This document shows positions 23,934 through 35,051 of a stretch of 64,000 bases of DNA, one piece after another. Numbering within the stretch: the stretch's first letter is position 1; each line of letters begins with the position of its first letter. The stretch spans positions 38,983,178 to 39,047,177 of the forward strand of contig CP141143.1 of the NCBI GenBank assembly GCA_035235625.1, written 5' to 3'. The stretch comes from Saururus chinensis (taxonomy: Eukaryota > Streptophyta > Magnoliopsida > Piperales > Saururaceae). The translations under genes and the position numbers were made by a program. A model generated the notes under the pieces. The model searched no databases and was not told where the DNA came from. It saw only the letters and a list, made by a program, of their open reading frames with translations.

Positions 23934-25367
23934 TGATTGTTTATAATTAAACCCTTTGCAAGTGTACAAGGTAATTGTACTACGATAAGTATTTAAGGGT
24001 CGTCGAACCTCAGGGACGGATGAATTATTACTAAATCTAAAGAGGAATTTGCTGATCAAAAACTAGAAAGAACTTAAACTTAAATTAAGCAAAAGAAAGG
24101 AATCAACTAGTTTAAAAGCAAGAGATTAAGATGATGGAATTTACTTAGGAAATTGAATCCACTATAGAACTATAACAATTTCTTAACTTTTAATCTAACT
24201 CTAATGTGAATATGAACAAGTATTCTCAGCTACAAGCTAGAATTACTTCAAAAAGAATCATTAATTAAATTCATGGCATGAACTATCTTCGACAATAACA
24301 TGAATCATCTACACTAAACTAGCTATAGGCATGACTGGTCTAATTTTAGTATAACTCATCCAATTTATTAATTATCTGAACATTAAAACTATTGTATGAC
24401 TATCTCATCTAAATCACAGAAATTATAACCAATGAAAATATCAAAACCACATCAATCTATCATCTACAAGACAATAAATCAACATAGACTTGAATAAACA
24501 TTAAAAGCTCTTCCATTAAAAAGGAAATCTTTATCATATAATTATCATCATTCACAACTAAGATCTAAATTAAAAAGAAAAGAAACTGAAACTTATCTAT
24601 AACTTCATCAACTCCTAAGTAAAAGAAAAGTCTAGCCTTCCATTGTAGAAGAAAGCACTTGAATCTCCATTAAAAGCTTTGAGTTCTCTTCCATCATCTT
24701 CTTCTTTTTTCTCTTTAGAAAATCTACTAGAATCCTCCAATTTCAAGCCAAATATGTCTTTTTATAGGCATTAGAGCTGGAGAAAGAAGTCCAATATAAA
24801 AAGTATTGAACATTGGCTAAAACTAGGAAACTGTGCGTTATCCCGATCGATCGCCCTGCATACCCATTCGATCGGCTACACTGTATTTTCCTTCAAAATC
24901 ACATTTAGCCGTTTGATACTAAAAATGCCACGTTTGATCGGCTACACTATTTCTGCAATTTGGACAGTTTTTCTAGACAGTCAATTTTCTGTTCATTAAG
25001 CCTTTTCTTCATCTCCATATTAATTTCTAACTTGTTTGTAAATCTGAAAAGTTGTCCAAATCACTTTAAAGCATGTCAAGACTATTTTGAATTATTCCAA
25101 ACATCGTCCAAGTACTTCGATCAGCGCACTTTACCTACAAAACATAAAATATCATACTTTAGACATGTATAATATAATTAAAATCCCAACTTGATTTAAA
25201 TACATGCCTAAACTACTAATAACTTCTAAAATTAATTAATAATTAAACTAAAATATTAATAACTATCTTAATCTAAATAAACCATAACTAACTCTTAATT
25301 AACCTAATCTATACTAGAAAATAAGGTAAAAAGGCATATAAAATAGATATGTATTTCATACTTATCA
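23934..25367 (-). mobile_element. Athila-like solo LTR, 1,434 bp
   Basis: Read on the minus strand it runs from TGATAAGTATGAAATAC to AACAATCA. The segment TTTGCAAGTGTACAAGG next to its 3' end is typical of Athila-type LTRs. Flanks GCGGC and GTGGC agree at 4 of 5 bases, giving a 5-bp duplication. No internal region is present, so it is a solo LTR formed by LTR-LTR recombination. A second copy, on the plus strand, starts at 62,792. It inserted into the long LTR-like unit, so it is younger than that unit. Confidence 0.8.
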
Positions 25368-28300
25368 GTGGCAAAAAACATTGCCAAGTTGAGAGAACTG
25401 TCGTCCCGAGGATTTTAGGAAGTGCCGAAAATAATCACGGCGAAACAGGGTGTTAGAAGTCAATGTGGCAAAATCCCCGACCAACGGCGGCACACTAAGG
25501 TGGCCGGGAGAAAGGTCAAGCCAACATAAGTGACAGTGAGACCATAAGTCGAGGGTGTACTCATTGAAGGTTGGCCGGAGGCTAAGACGTACTCGGAAAG
25601 CCCCAAGATGTCAAAATCTGTTGTGGACAGCACCCAACGACGACGATTTCGAGTCAACAAGGGCCCACATAAGGGCGGAGAGCATGGGGCAATGCTCGAG
25701 GACAGAGGAGAGGTGGAGGAGGCTCTGGTGGTCAACTAAAATGGTGACGGAGCCATCCGATGGTCAGGCAGCACAAATATAGTGCCTAAACCTAAAAGCA
25801 CATGCGTGGCCACATGCACACGCAACCAAAAAGGACCACTCTAGGGGGAGATGAGTCGGATGGTAGCGGCCCAAGGCCTACAAAAGGGCAACTGAGCTAT
25901 GGCCAGGAGGTGGTGGCTGATCAAAGTGGCGACAATGCCAATCGCCACCCACAACCAATACATGTGGTACGGGCGACTGTGCATCTCGCACGGTATAGGG
26001 GAAAGGTAAGCGGCCCATTCTGAGCAGAGGTATAATCGGACCAAGTGGGGCTGACCCTCACTGTCGTCGAGCTGGGGTAGTGCCCACGATGACCAAGTGG
26101 CCCATGGCTTGCCGATGGTAACAACCCGAGACATACCCAAAGCATCTAACCGGGCGGATCAAGACAATAGGGGCAAAGCAGGGTCGGAAACGGCAACCCC
26201 CTACTGACACTGGGTGGAGGTAGGCTAGATGGAGTCCATCCTGTGGCCGAGCAATGACCGAAAACACATCAGCGTCTAAAAAAACCATCATGGATAGTGA
26301 AATAAAATATAACCAAAACTCGACCAAAGTACCGGTAGCTCACGGCGGAGCGAAGAAAGAATGGCGGCGGTTCTAGTCAGTACCTATGGGTTCCTAATGG
26401 CCAACTAAACATAAGTCTAGTTGAGGGCAGCTACAAACGACATCAAAATCGTATCACCACGGCTCAAAAATGAGATTTGGAGAGAAAAACCGAAGAAAAG
26501 TTCGGTACCTTGTGGAGGAGCAAAGAGGCCATGGCGGCGGTCATAGTTGGTACCTACGAACTTGTGGTAGTGAGGCAAAGAGGATCCTGATAAGAATTGG
26601 CAGAATCCAATGATGGAGGAGGGAGAACGGAGCGACCGAAATCTCACTCGAGTTCTCACAGAACTCACTGGACATCTATAAAATTTCTCAGGGCGTTGAA
26701 ACTTCTGGAATCTTATTTACAGATTTCATATATATAATCTTTTTAATTTTTACATTTATGTCCCCAACACACGTTCACCCCCCAGTTACGCATTGTAGCT
26801 CCAAAATTCGCTCCGTAAGCACGCGGCAAAGCCTACGGCCTATAACTAAGCCCACACCCAACTCTATGGGTATAAATATTGGAGAAAATACATAAATATT
26901 AATACGCCAAAGTGTCACATTTTCCCACCAAAAAATGACCAAAAAAATTACATAAAAATCTCAAAAAATCGTAGAAAAATCAGGGACATTACACTATCTT
27001 AGGGTTAAGTTTTTTCTCAAGTAGATTGTACACCCTAACCTCAATAGGACAACCCCAGATGTGTACATGATCTAAACTAGGTTTCCACCCATTTCATAGC
27101 TCAAATGTTGTTTTAGGAATGACTTTAGATGAAACTTGATTTAGAATGTACATGGCTGTCTTTAAGGCTTCACTCCACATATTGAGAAGAAGGGAGGAGT
27201 TACTGATCATACTCCTCACCTATCTATCAAAGTGTGATTCCTTCTTTTAGCCACACCATTTTTGTTGTGGTGTGCCCAATACTGTGTATTGTGCAACAAT
27301 GCCATGTTCCTTCATGAACTGCACAAATGGTCCATGTTTTTGTCCACTCTCTATGTACCTACCATAATATTCCCCTCTTATGCCTGATCTAACAATTTTG
27401 ATACTCATGCTAGATTGTTTCTCTACCTTTGCCTTATAAGTCTTGAAAGCATTAAATGTTTCTGACTTTTCATTTAAGAGATAAAGATATATGTATCGGG
27501 TATGATCATCTATAAAGGTAATGAAATATCTTTGACCATTCAGACATGGTGTACTAAACAGTCTACAAATATCAGTGTGTATGATGCTTAATTCTCATCA
27601 TGCCTCTTAGCACCCTTAAAAGACTTGTTAGTGTGATTTCTTTTTATGCAGTCTATACATGTCTCAAGATCAGTAAAGTCAAGAGTTTTTAAAACTCATT
27701 CTCTTACTAATCGCTTTAAGCAGTCAATGGAGATATGCCCCAATAGCCTGTACTATAACATAGAGGAATTCTTTTTAATAAAACTTCCATGCACAAACAT
27801 AATAGATTCTTCAAAGAAAACATGCAAAGAGAGACAATATAATCCATCTATTAAGGAACTAGAACCAATGGTAACTAAATCTTTAATAATCAGAAATGAG
27901 GAATTCATAAACTAAAAATTAAAGCCATGAGGCACTAGTCTTGATATAGAAACTAAGTTCTTTGAAAAACTTGGAATATAAAAAGTTATCTCTAAATTTA
28001 AGGTGTATCCTATATGAAGAACAAGGCGATATGTTCCCACACATTCAACCTTTAAACACATCTTATTTCTTTAATAAATGTTGTGATCCCCATCATTTGG
28101 TTTCCTTAGTTTGACAAATCCCTACATGACAGTAGAAACATGGATTGTAGAACCAGAATCAATCTACCATGTGTTATTATGATGAAAATCAAAATATTTA
28201 AATTCATAACACACTAAAGACATGAAATTACCTCATTTCTTGGCAAGCCACTTTTGATATTTAAGGCAATCTTTCTTCATGTGTCATTTCTTCTTGTACA

Positions 28301-30784
28301 AAAAATATTTAATTTCCTTGGTGATGCTAGTGGACTTCATTGGCACATTTTTACCAGTTTTCTTCTTTGGAGCACAATGATTTCCCTTCTTCTGTCCTTT
28401 ATGAGAAAGTAGATGGGCACTTTCTAGCTTCTCTTACTTAAGCCTCCTTTCTTCCTATGCACACATACTCAGACGGTCATTAACTGACCATTAAGTATTA
28501 TGTGTGTTGTAAGAGATCTTAAATAACCCATATTGTGCACGTAGGGAGTTCAGAATAAAGTTGACTAAAATAGTGTCATCAATCTTTATTTTCATGTTGC
28601 TCAACTAATTAGCAATATCATGCATCTGCATGATATGCTCTCTCACCCCTTTGTCATCTATTCGCCTCATGGATGACAACTTGGACATTAAGGTGCTGGC
28701 CAAGTCTTTGTTAGAACTCTTGAATTGAGCTTCAATAGCTTTCAAAAGTTCTTGAATTGTAGCGCATTCTAAGATGGATCCCCAATGCTTTTATTTATGT
28801 GAGACTTTATGAGCATCATGTTTAAGTAGTTAGACTACTCCTACTTTTCGAAAGATGCTACCTCACTTGACATACTTTTTTTCATAGGAGTGGTGGGTAC
28901 ATCCATACGAAATGCCAAATCCAAGTCCATGCATCCTAATAATAAAAACATTTTCCTTCCAATCCGTAAAATTGTCCACAGACAATAATAGAAGGTGCTG
29001 ATTAGGGTCAGAAATAAAAGACAGATAAGTTGCAATAAAAAAATAAATACATGCAAATAATTAATAAGGGCAAGAAACAATAACATAAGTATGAAATAGA
29101 CAATGCTAAAATCATATAGTAAAATTGTAAACATTCATTTGGGCAAATGTTGCAATCTAAACCAAAATTACTAAACCGTATAGAAATAAATGTTCATTTT
29201 ATTTAATGATAAGGCTAGTGGGTTATACATAAATATTTCTAGAAAATCTCACACTTTTGGGCTTAGGGGTTCACTCATGTTAAAATATATAACCCTCCAC
29301 CCTATCCTGATTATGTGACGCTAATTACCACCTCCCTTTGGGGCGGGATAATAATCTGTGCCATATAATCAAAATTTGATGACAACACAATATTTTTTAT
29401 GTATGTGAATCTATGCACCTTATAGTAGTATTATATATGATTCACACGTTAAAAAATAACTTAGAATGCTTTGGCCAATCCTAAGTCATCTCAACGGATG
29501 TGAGAATTGAATTTGTGATTATGACCTTTTTTGGGAACTCGGCCAGGGGTTCCATCACCACACACCACAATAAAAAAATATAGTCTACAATCCATATATA
29601 GTCCTTAAAAAAATAAAAAATAACAATTGTACAAGTTGGAAGCTTTAGGCCCTTAAAATAGAAACAATGTACATTAATTCTTGTTGACTACATCCACCTC
29701 CAGATGGGGTCCTTGCATTCTAGTGTCTCTAACAAAAATTACATAAGTGGTGCACTCAACAATTTTTTAAAAAAATTTGAGAACATATGATTGCAATATA
29801 ATCCCCTGGCCGGCCCATATAATTAATAAAGCCTTTAAACAATAATTAAAACACATTTACATGCAATCACAACTATATAAAACTATTTCTCATTTTTTTT
29901 AGCTGGAATTGGGTCAGACCGGGTCAACTGACCTGGCGTGCGTGCAAGTCAACATTGACCTATGGTGCGGGTCATCACTGACGTGCGGCGCGGGCTAATA
30001 ATGACCCGCGCAGTCTGATCTGGGCTGACCTGTGCGGGCTGGGCTAAGACGACCTGCTTGCACGGGTCATCTTCAACCTCTATCCTTGGCGAGAGGTCTC
30101 AGATCTGGCTGAGTGAATATCTTTGTCCACCGTCAACCGGCGAAGCCGCTGGTGTCCGGACCAGTAAACATGCAACCCGACGGAGGCGATCTAAGATCCA
30201 ACAGTATTTTGCATGGGAGGTGGCCTATAGGGGCATTTTAGAAAATGCACAGTGCTAGGAAAAAACCTGGGGACTGTGCGCAACACTCGTCGGCAGCCTA
30301 GGAGATCGGAAATCATTCCGCCCGATGACAGAGGTTTGAGATCCATCCCTAATTTCAAACAACATTGTCCGGCAACAGGCGTTTCACCCCTTAACAGTGG
30401 GAATAAAACAACAAAGGAAGAAAACAACGGCTTTGTGTGTAGAGGCGGCACCGGCCTGCACAAAGACACTGTGAGGAGATGTTGCCGTAGGATCAAAGAC
30501 AAGGGCGATGGCCAAAGGCCCCGAACAGCCGAACAACTGAAGTGACGCGCATAAAGAGAGAAAAAAATAGATTTTTCAGCCGTCATTGGACTGTGTGAAT
30601 GGATCATGAGGGCCGACGCAGTAGCGGTGCTGGCCAGAGCCCAACGCCTAGCGGTGATGGCTCTGGCACGCTCTTCTGCTCCGGCCAGTAGTCTGTCGGT
30701 TGACTAGTGGACTGGCAGCTGCCCGATTCCAATGAAAGTGAGCAGTTTTTTTTTTGTCGTAGAAAACCATGCCTTGATACCACT

Positions 30785-31180
30785 TGAAAGACTAAAATAC
30801 AATAGTTTTAGGCATACATGTAGTCATTAGAGCCTTCAACCAAGCTTAATCCTCTTGTTGAAGCCTTGTCTCTACTAATCCTCTTCAGAATCACATAATG
30901 AGTTTTTGGTTTAGAACTGACTGAGAATAATCTCGCTTAAAGCAACTTATTAGGATGACTAATAGTGTATTTATAACTAAATCAGGATACTATTATTAAA
31001 AACCCTAGAATCCTGACCTTTCATCTAGAGGCCAGCCAATAGTCTAGATTCGCCACTCAAAACCAGAACTTAATGGGTATTTTGACTTAGGCCCATTACC
31101 GAGACAGTTTTAAAAGCCCAAACAGTGTTAATTGAAATAGTTGGGCTACTTGATGTTTTAATACAAAAGCAAGCCTAACA
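30785..31180 (-). repeat. copia 5' LTR
   Basis: On the plus strand it runs from TGAAAGACTAAAATAC to AAGCCTAACA and pairs with 13,098-13,495. The primer-binding complement GCCTTGATACCA lies just inside at 30,771-30,782. Outside it is TTATC. The length is 396 bp. Confidence 0.88.
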
Positions 31181-31570
31181 TTATCCAGATGAAATAAATT
31201 TTCTTGTGAAGCCAATCATAACTAGTAAGTTAGCCTAAGGACCTCCTACACCCCCGACCAATCACAAAGTAATTTCCTCCTTCTAAATATAGAAAAATGA
31301 AGTTTATGTACATATATCTACCATAAAAAGCTAAACTATAATAAATGAGAACCTATATGACTAATCTCTCGCTAAGACTTAATAGTTATTTATATTTTAT
31401 TATTATTATAAATAAAAAAATAACAAAATTTGATAATTATATATAATAAAATTTTAATATAGACCTATTAGTAAATATGGATGATCCCAGGGTATTAATA
31501 AGAATTATCTTTAAAATAAAGTGTGCTGAAGTGGTAACTCAGTTTTATTTGAAACAAACAAAAAAATGGA
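31181..31570. other. AT-rich intergenic sequence upstream of the polyphenol oxidase-like gene
   Basis: No gene or clear repeat is seen between the copia 5' LTR and the Mutator-like MITE. This and the MITE would be the distal promoter of the gene at 32.3 kb. Confidence 0.5.
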
Positions 31571-31579
31571 AGTAAAATA

Positions 31580-32192
31580 GAATGTGGCTATTTACACCCC
31601 GTTTTTTCCCCTCTATCCCCCAAACAAAGAAATTTTTTTTTTTTTCTTTCTCCCCTATCTCCCCCATCCCTTTTACCCATGCTCCCCCCAAACATATTCC
31701 CCTCTATCTCCTCCATCTCTTCTCCTTTGGTGCTAGAGGCCGTTAGCACCAACTCCGGCGGTGAACGACTAGATCTGGCCGGTTGTGACAACTGTAACCA
31801 GTATAGGTCGCAGTTTGTCAGATCTGGCCGGCTGCGGCCTGCGCGTAATTGCAACCAGCTCGTGGCCGTAGTTGGTTGCAGTTAACCAAATCTGGCCAGT
31901 TGTAGCCGGCGCGTGGCCTGCGTGCAGTTGCCGACTGCAACTAGCACGCGGCCATTGGTCATAGCTGGTATGCGCGGTTACAGCCTATGAGCAGCCACGG
32001 TTGCCTATGAGCAGCCACGGTTGGCAATTGCGGGCCGCAGCCATCTGCAGTGGTAAGAAAAATATGCCAGCGACATAAAAGAAGATACTAGTGCCGAAAT
32101 AAAAGAGAAAAAAATAAAATAAAAAAAAATGAGAAAGGAATCTAGGTAAAAATAGGAGATACGGGGAAAAACGGGTTGAAATAGCCACGTTC
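31580..32192. mobile_element. Mutator-like MITE, 613 bp, in the promoter of the polyphenol oxidase-like gene
   Basis: Terminal inverted repeats GAATGTGGCTATTTACACC at the left and complement GAACGTGGCTATTTCAACC at the right, followed by T- and C-rich stretches. Flanks AGTAAAATA (31,571-31,579) and AGCCAAATA (32,193-32,201) agree at 7 of 9 bases, the 9-bp duplication expected of Mutator-like elements. The interior holds repeated CTGGCCGG and GCGTGGCC phrases and no transposase. Related ends occur at 8,400 and 8,861. Confidence 0.75.
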
Positions 32193-32249
32193 AGCCAAAT
32201 ATTCAAGGGGGATTAAATTGTGCATTTTACTAGGCTAAGATTCCATCCC

Positions 32250-32255
32250 TATAAA
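32250..32255 (+). promoter_or_regulatory. candidate TATA box of the polyphenol oxidase-like gene
   Basis: CTATAAAG lies 66 bases before the chosen ATG and 58 bases after the Mutator-like MITE. If used, transcription would start near 32,280. The segment TTCTGAATTTTCAG ending at 32,281 could instead be a 3' splice site of an upstream exon; the sequence alone does not decide. Confidence 0.35.
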
Positions 32256-32315
32256 GCTTTTCCTTTCTTCTGAATTTTCAGGGATCTGCAACACATTGAG
32301 GAGCAAGTCAATCCA

Positions 32316-33860
32316 ATGCATTACCTGTCTATCGCCTTCCAGTGGCTCAACCACAGAATCCCTACCCCATCGGACCTTCCTTTGTCTTCTTCCAAAACTG
32401 CCGAACCTAACAGCATCCCCTTGGCGGCCGACCTCTCCACTTGCCACAAGGCCCTCTCCGACGCCGGCGCCCCGCTCTACTGTTGCCCACCCCGCCGTGA
32501 GTCTGAGGAGCCGGTTATCGACTTCGTGTTCCCCAGCCCATCGGAGCCGAAGCGCATCCGCCGCCCAGCCCACCTAGTCGCCCACGACGAGGAGTACCTG
32601 GCCAAGTACGAGAAAGCCATCGACATCTTGAAACAATACCCGTATGACGACCCCTTCAACTACCTTCGCCAGGCCAACATGCACTGCATCTACTGCACCG
32701 ACACCTTTGCACTGCCCTACTGGAACTGGGACCATCCGGACGGCATGGTGATCCCCAGCTACTACTATCGGCCAGGGGCTTTCGTTGACAAGGACCGTGA
32801 GCGAGCACACCATCCTCCCGAGGTGGTCGACGACAGCTTCGACTATGTTGAGAAAGGCCTCGGCCCAGAGGAGCAGATCGCGTCTAACCTGGCCTTCATG
32901 TATCATCAGATGGTCTCTGGGGCGAAGAAGCCCGAGCTTTTCATGGGATGCCGACAGACGTTCGGAACGGAGGGAGTATGCGACGGCCCCGGTACGATCG
33001 AGGTCGCGCCGCATAATGCCTTACATACGTGGGTGGGCAACACGGACCAGCCGGAGAGGGAGAACATGGGAGCCTTCTACTCTGCCGCCCGCGACCCTAT
33101 TTTCTATGCACACCACGCAAACATCGATCGGCTGTGGACGGTGTGGAAGCGGTTGCGGGGCAACGAGCCGGAGTTTGTCGACCCAGTCTGGCTCGACTCT
33201 TACTTCTACTTCCACAATGAAAACCGGCAGCTGGTGCGGATCAAGGTCCGGGACTGCCTCGACGTGGACAAGCTCGGGTATAGCTACGAGGAGGCTGAGC
33301 TCCCATGGCTTCATGCTCGGCCACGGCCATCAGTTCCACCCAGGTTCGCTCGCCAGGTACTCAAAATGAGAGAGAACGAGCACAACAATGGGCTGTTGTT
33401 GCCCGGCGAGACTACTTTCGCTGCATCTTCAGAATTTGGCCCAGAAGGCCGGAGACTGGACGCTCCGGTGAGGGCGAAGGTATATAGGCAGAAGAGGCGT
33501 AGGACGGAAAGGGAGAAGAAAGAGGAGGAGGAGGTGCTGGTGGTGTATGGGATTAATATTGAGAAAGACATGTACGTCAAGTTTGATGTGTTTGTGAACG
33601 CGATCAACGATTTGATGCTGGGACCGGAGGCTAGGGAGTTCGCCGGAACGTTCGTCAATATGCGGCATGGGGCGAGGGTGGTGCTCAGGGAGGGGGACTC
33701 GCCGGCCATGGGTAAGATCAACTTGAAGCTGGGGATATCGGAGCTGCTGGAGGATTTGGAGGCGGAGGACGAGGAGAGCATTTGGGTGACGCTCGTGCCC
33801 AAGGGCAACACAGGCGTGAACACCACTGTCGGCGGGATTCGGATTGAGTACATGCAGTAG
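32316..33860 (+). CDS. PPO: polyphenol oxidase-like protein (catechol oxidase family) lacking the CuA core
   Basis: Plant polyphenol oxidases use a two-copper centre to oxidise o-diphenols to quinones, usually in the thylakoid lumen. This uninterrupted 514-residue frame shows CCPP (56-59), the first CuA histidine and its thioether cysteine motif HCIYC (123-127), then FALPYWNWD (131-139), the CuB histidines in HNALHTWVGN (233, 237) and YAHHANIDRLW (266/267), the DWL domain (DPVWLDS, 289-295; VRDCLD, 311-316), an acidic/basic linker (388-406) and the KFDV domain from 422 to the end. In other family members about 45 residues with the second and third CuA histidines lie between HCxYC and FALP; here they are absent in frame, with no intron signal. 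The N-terminus is Ser/Pro-rich but shows no clear plastid peptide or twin-arginine signal. The frame is open upstream to 32,274, so an upstream exon is possible. I expect no normal diphenolase activity: either a recent pseudogene or a repurposed paralogue. Confidence 0.9.
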   Translation: MHYLSIAFQWLNHRIPTPSDLPLSSSKTAEPNSIPLAADLSTCHKALSDAGAPLYCCPPRRESEEPVIDFVFPSPSEPKRIRRPAHLVAHDEEYLAKYEKAIDILKQYPYDDPFNYLRQANMHCIYCTDTFALPYWNWDHPDGMVIPSYYYRPGAFVDKDRERAHHPPEVVDDSFDYVEKGLGPEEQIASNLAFMYHQMVSGAKKPELFMGCRQTFGTEGVCDGPGTIEVAPHNALHTWVGNTDQPERENMGAFYSAARDPIFYAHHANIDRLWTVWKRLRGNEPEFVDPVWLDSYFYFHNENRQLVRIKVRDCLDVDKLGYSYEEAELPWLHARPRPSVPPRFARQVLKMRENEHNNGLLLPGETTFAASSEFGPEGRRLDAPVRAKVYRQKRRRTEREKKEEEEVLVVYGINIEKDMYVKFDVFVNAINDLMLGPEAREFAGTFVNMRHGARVVLREGDSPAMGKINLKLGISELLEDLEAEDEESIWVTLVPKGNTGVNTTVGGIRIEYMQ

Positions 33861-33939
33861 ATCGAGGTGGGTAATAGATATATTCAAATGTAATTTTGGT
33901 ATATAACGGGGGGACTTGTTAGCTTGATTCGTGATTAAT

Positions 33940-33945
33940 AATAAA
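33940..33945 (+). terminator. candidate polyadenylation signal
   Basis: AATAAA lies 80 bases after the stop codon of the polyphenol oxidase-like frame, a usual distance for a plant near-upstream element. Confidence 0.4.
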
Positions 33946-34099
33946 AAAATGTCACATCACTTAAGAAGTGGTGAGAGGGAAATGTCACTCACCCCGGAAG
34001 TGGCAAGACAGAAACTTTGTGGTGGGGGGAACTTTTCCAAGTCACATATGCTCGTTTGATTTTATGTGTGTGTCATGTAAGTTGTCTATTATTATAATA

Positions 34100-34285
34100 T
34101 TCCTTATTATAAATTAATAACTTTATTTAATTTTTTTTAAAATTAATAATTTTATTTTGTTAAATTTAAATAATTAGGTTCTTAAAAATTGAAGAGTATC
34201 ATAAGTTTTTTTTTCTTAGATGTGAATTTCAGATTTTAATAAAAATTATTATTTTTTAAATATAACTATTAATATAGGACGGAAG
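34100..34285. mobile_element. Stowaway-like MITE, 186 bp, downstream of the polyphenol oxidase-like gene
   Basis: Read inward, the right end is CTTCCGTCCTATATTAATAG followed by TTATATTTAA; the left end is TTCCTTATTATAAATTAATA followed by ACTTTATTTAA. The element is flanked by TA on both sides and has an AT-rich interior without coding capacity. Confidence 0.5.
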
Positions 34286-34600
34286 TAGTATTAATTAGAT
34301 CCGTTTATACACACCTCGATAATCCTTTCAATACCTTCTTCTAATAAAAAATTTAATATAATTTTACATTATTCATACCCCATGAACCCTTACAATTTCT
34401 CTCATATCTTCAATTAAAATCTACATCTCCTTGTCCATCCAAATGTGACAACTGACGCTATGCTGTCGGTGGCCCATAAGGACTTGCACGTGCGGTGGCC
34501 AACTATGGCCATGATGGTATGGCTACAACCAACACACTAAAAAATCTGTAGCTTTGGCTGTAGCAGCCACATGTGCGCATGGTGATTGAGAAGGGGCGGG
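34286..34600. other. intergenic sequence, no gene seen
   Basis: AT-rich to mixed sequence between the MITE and a partial LTR. Nothing was recognised. Confidence 0.45.
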
Positions 34601-35051
34601 TGTCACAACCCAAGTTTTTAAAATACACAAAATTAAATTAGAGCTTGCGTGAGCTGTGGTGACGGTGATTTTCCTTAAGCATAGTATTAGTATTTCATCT
34701 CTTAGAAAATATACCGTCAATGTACATACACATAAGGATAATATAAACGAGGCTTCCTGATCCAAACTAAAGTAATAAAAGACTAAACACCTATATATGG
34801 TGCAGTAGTAGAACTTCATACGGTCCTTGAAAGCTCCCAAAAAGTTCCTTCTACCCACACACTATACCTCACTGAATCCTGCAAGGTTTAAGGGATAGTG
34901 AGTATTTTAGAATACTGAGTAGGAGAATTTATATTAACAGATATAAATGTAACATATGACTGTTTCAAATCACATAATCAGAATGATAAATAAAACTTTT
35001 CAAAAACTAGGGTACCTTTCACCCAAAACCTCCCTTCAGAGTTTCTCCTTA
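34601..35051 (-). mobile_element. partial solo LTR of the 2-kb family
   Basis: It opens TGTCACAACCCAAG on the plus strand and shows the same block order as the LTR at 48.67-50.74 kb: ACTGAATCCTGCAAGG, then GTGAGTATTTTAGAATACTGAGTAGG. It stops where the CACTA-type terminus starts at 35,052. The rest of the LTR was not found in the window. Confidence 0.55.

Larger units (their letters stand above)
21026..26993 (-). mobile_element. long solo LTR-like unit, inserted in the copia element, with a nested Athila-like LTR
   Basis: On the plus strand it opens TGTAACACCCAAGATTTTT and closes GATTTTT-like into CAGGGACATTACA; copia coding-derived sequence lies on both sides. The order of blocks mirrors the unit at 51.56-56.68 kb in the opposite orientation. 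It has no gag or pol. Removing the nested 1,434-bp LTR leaves about 4.5 kb. The flanks ACTGC and CTATC are not a convincing duplication. The tandem arrays at 22.33-22.70 kb and the CATACATACAC-type repeats at 23.35-23.7 kb belong to it. Because both ends also match each other as inverted repeats, a non-LTR origin cannot be excluded. Confidence 0.65.
13098..31180 (-). mobile_element. Ty1/copia retrotransposon, enlarged by nested insertions
   Basis: Fossil copia element read on the minus strand. LTRs lie at 30,785-31,180 (5') and 13,098-13,495 (3'). Flanks TTATT and TTATC agree at 4 of 5 bases. Next to the 5' LTR is a primer site TGGTATCAAGGC, like the initiator-Met type; next to the 3' LTR is a purine tract AGTAGGAGAA. 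Parts in order: leader about 29.1-30.8 kb, gag about 28.2-29.1 kb (LGCMDLDLAFR and a zinc-knuckle-like HMKKDC), integrase about 27.0-28.0 kb, reverse transcriptase about 19.8-20.9 kb (CKWVYKTK, KKLIYGLKKASRQW) and RNase H about 13.9-14.65 kb (SWKSIKQTLTVSSTMEA, SRSKHIDIKY). The LTRs differ at roughly one base in eight, so it is several million years old. It is broken in many places. Inserted elements cover 14.7-19.8 kb and 21.0-27.0 kb. Confidence 0.88.

Noticed and set aside
25460-25735. Frame sharing peptide SIAPC-PPLCGPL-RW-L-TTDF with 52,844-53,068
   Set aside because: The likeness is what two copies of the same LTR-like unit would give at DNA level; stops and frame changes differ between copies, and no known domain is recognised.
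30191-30607. 138-residue minus-strand frame in the copia leader
   Set aside because: It lies between the copia primer site and gag, where a non-coding leader is expected; no family resemblance.
34858-34920. GAGTATTTTAGAATACTGAG palindrome as a terminator or operator
   Set aside because: The same palindrome recurs at a fixed place in the related LTRs, so it is an LTR feature; operator or rho-independent terminator concepts do not apply here.
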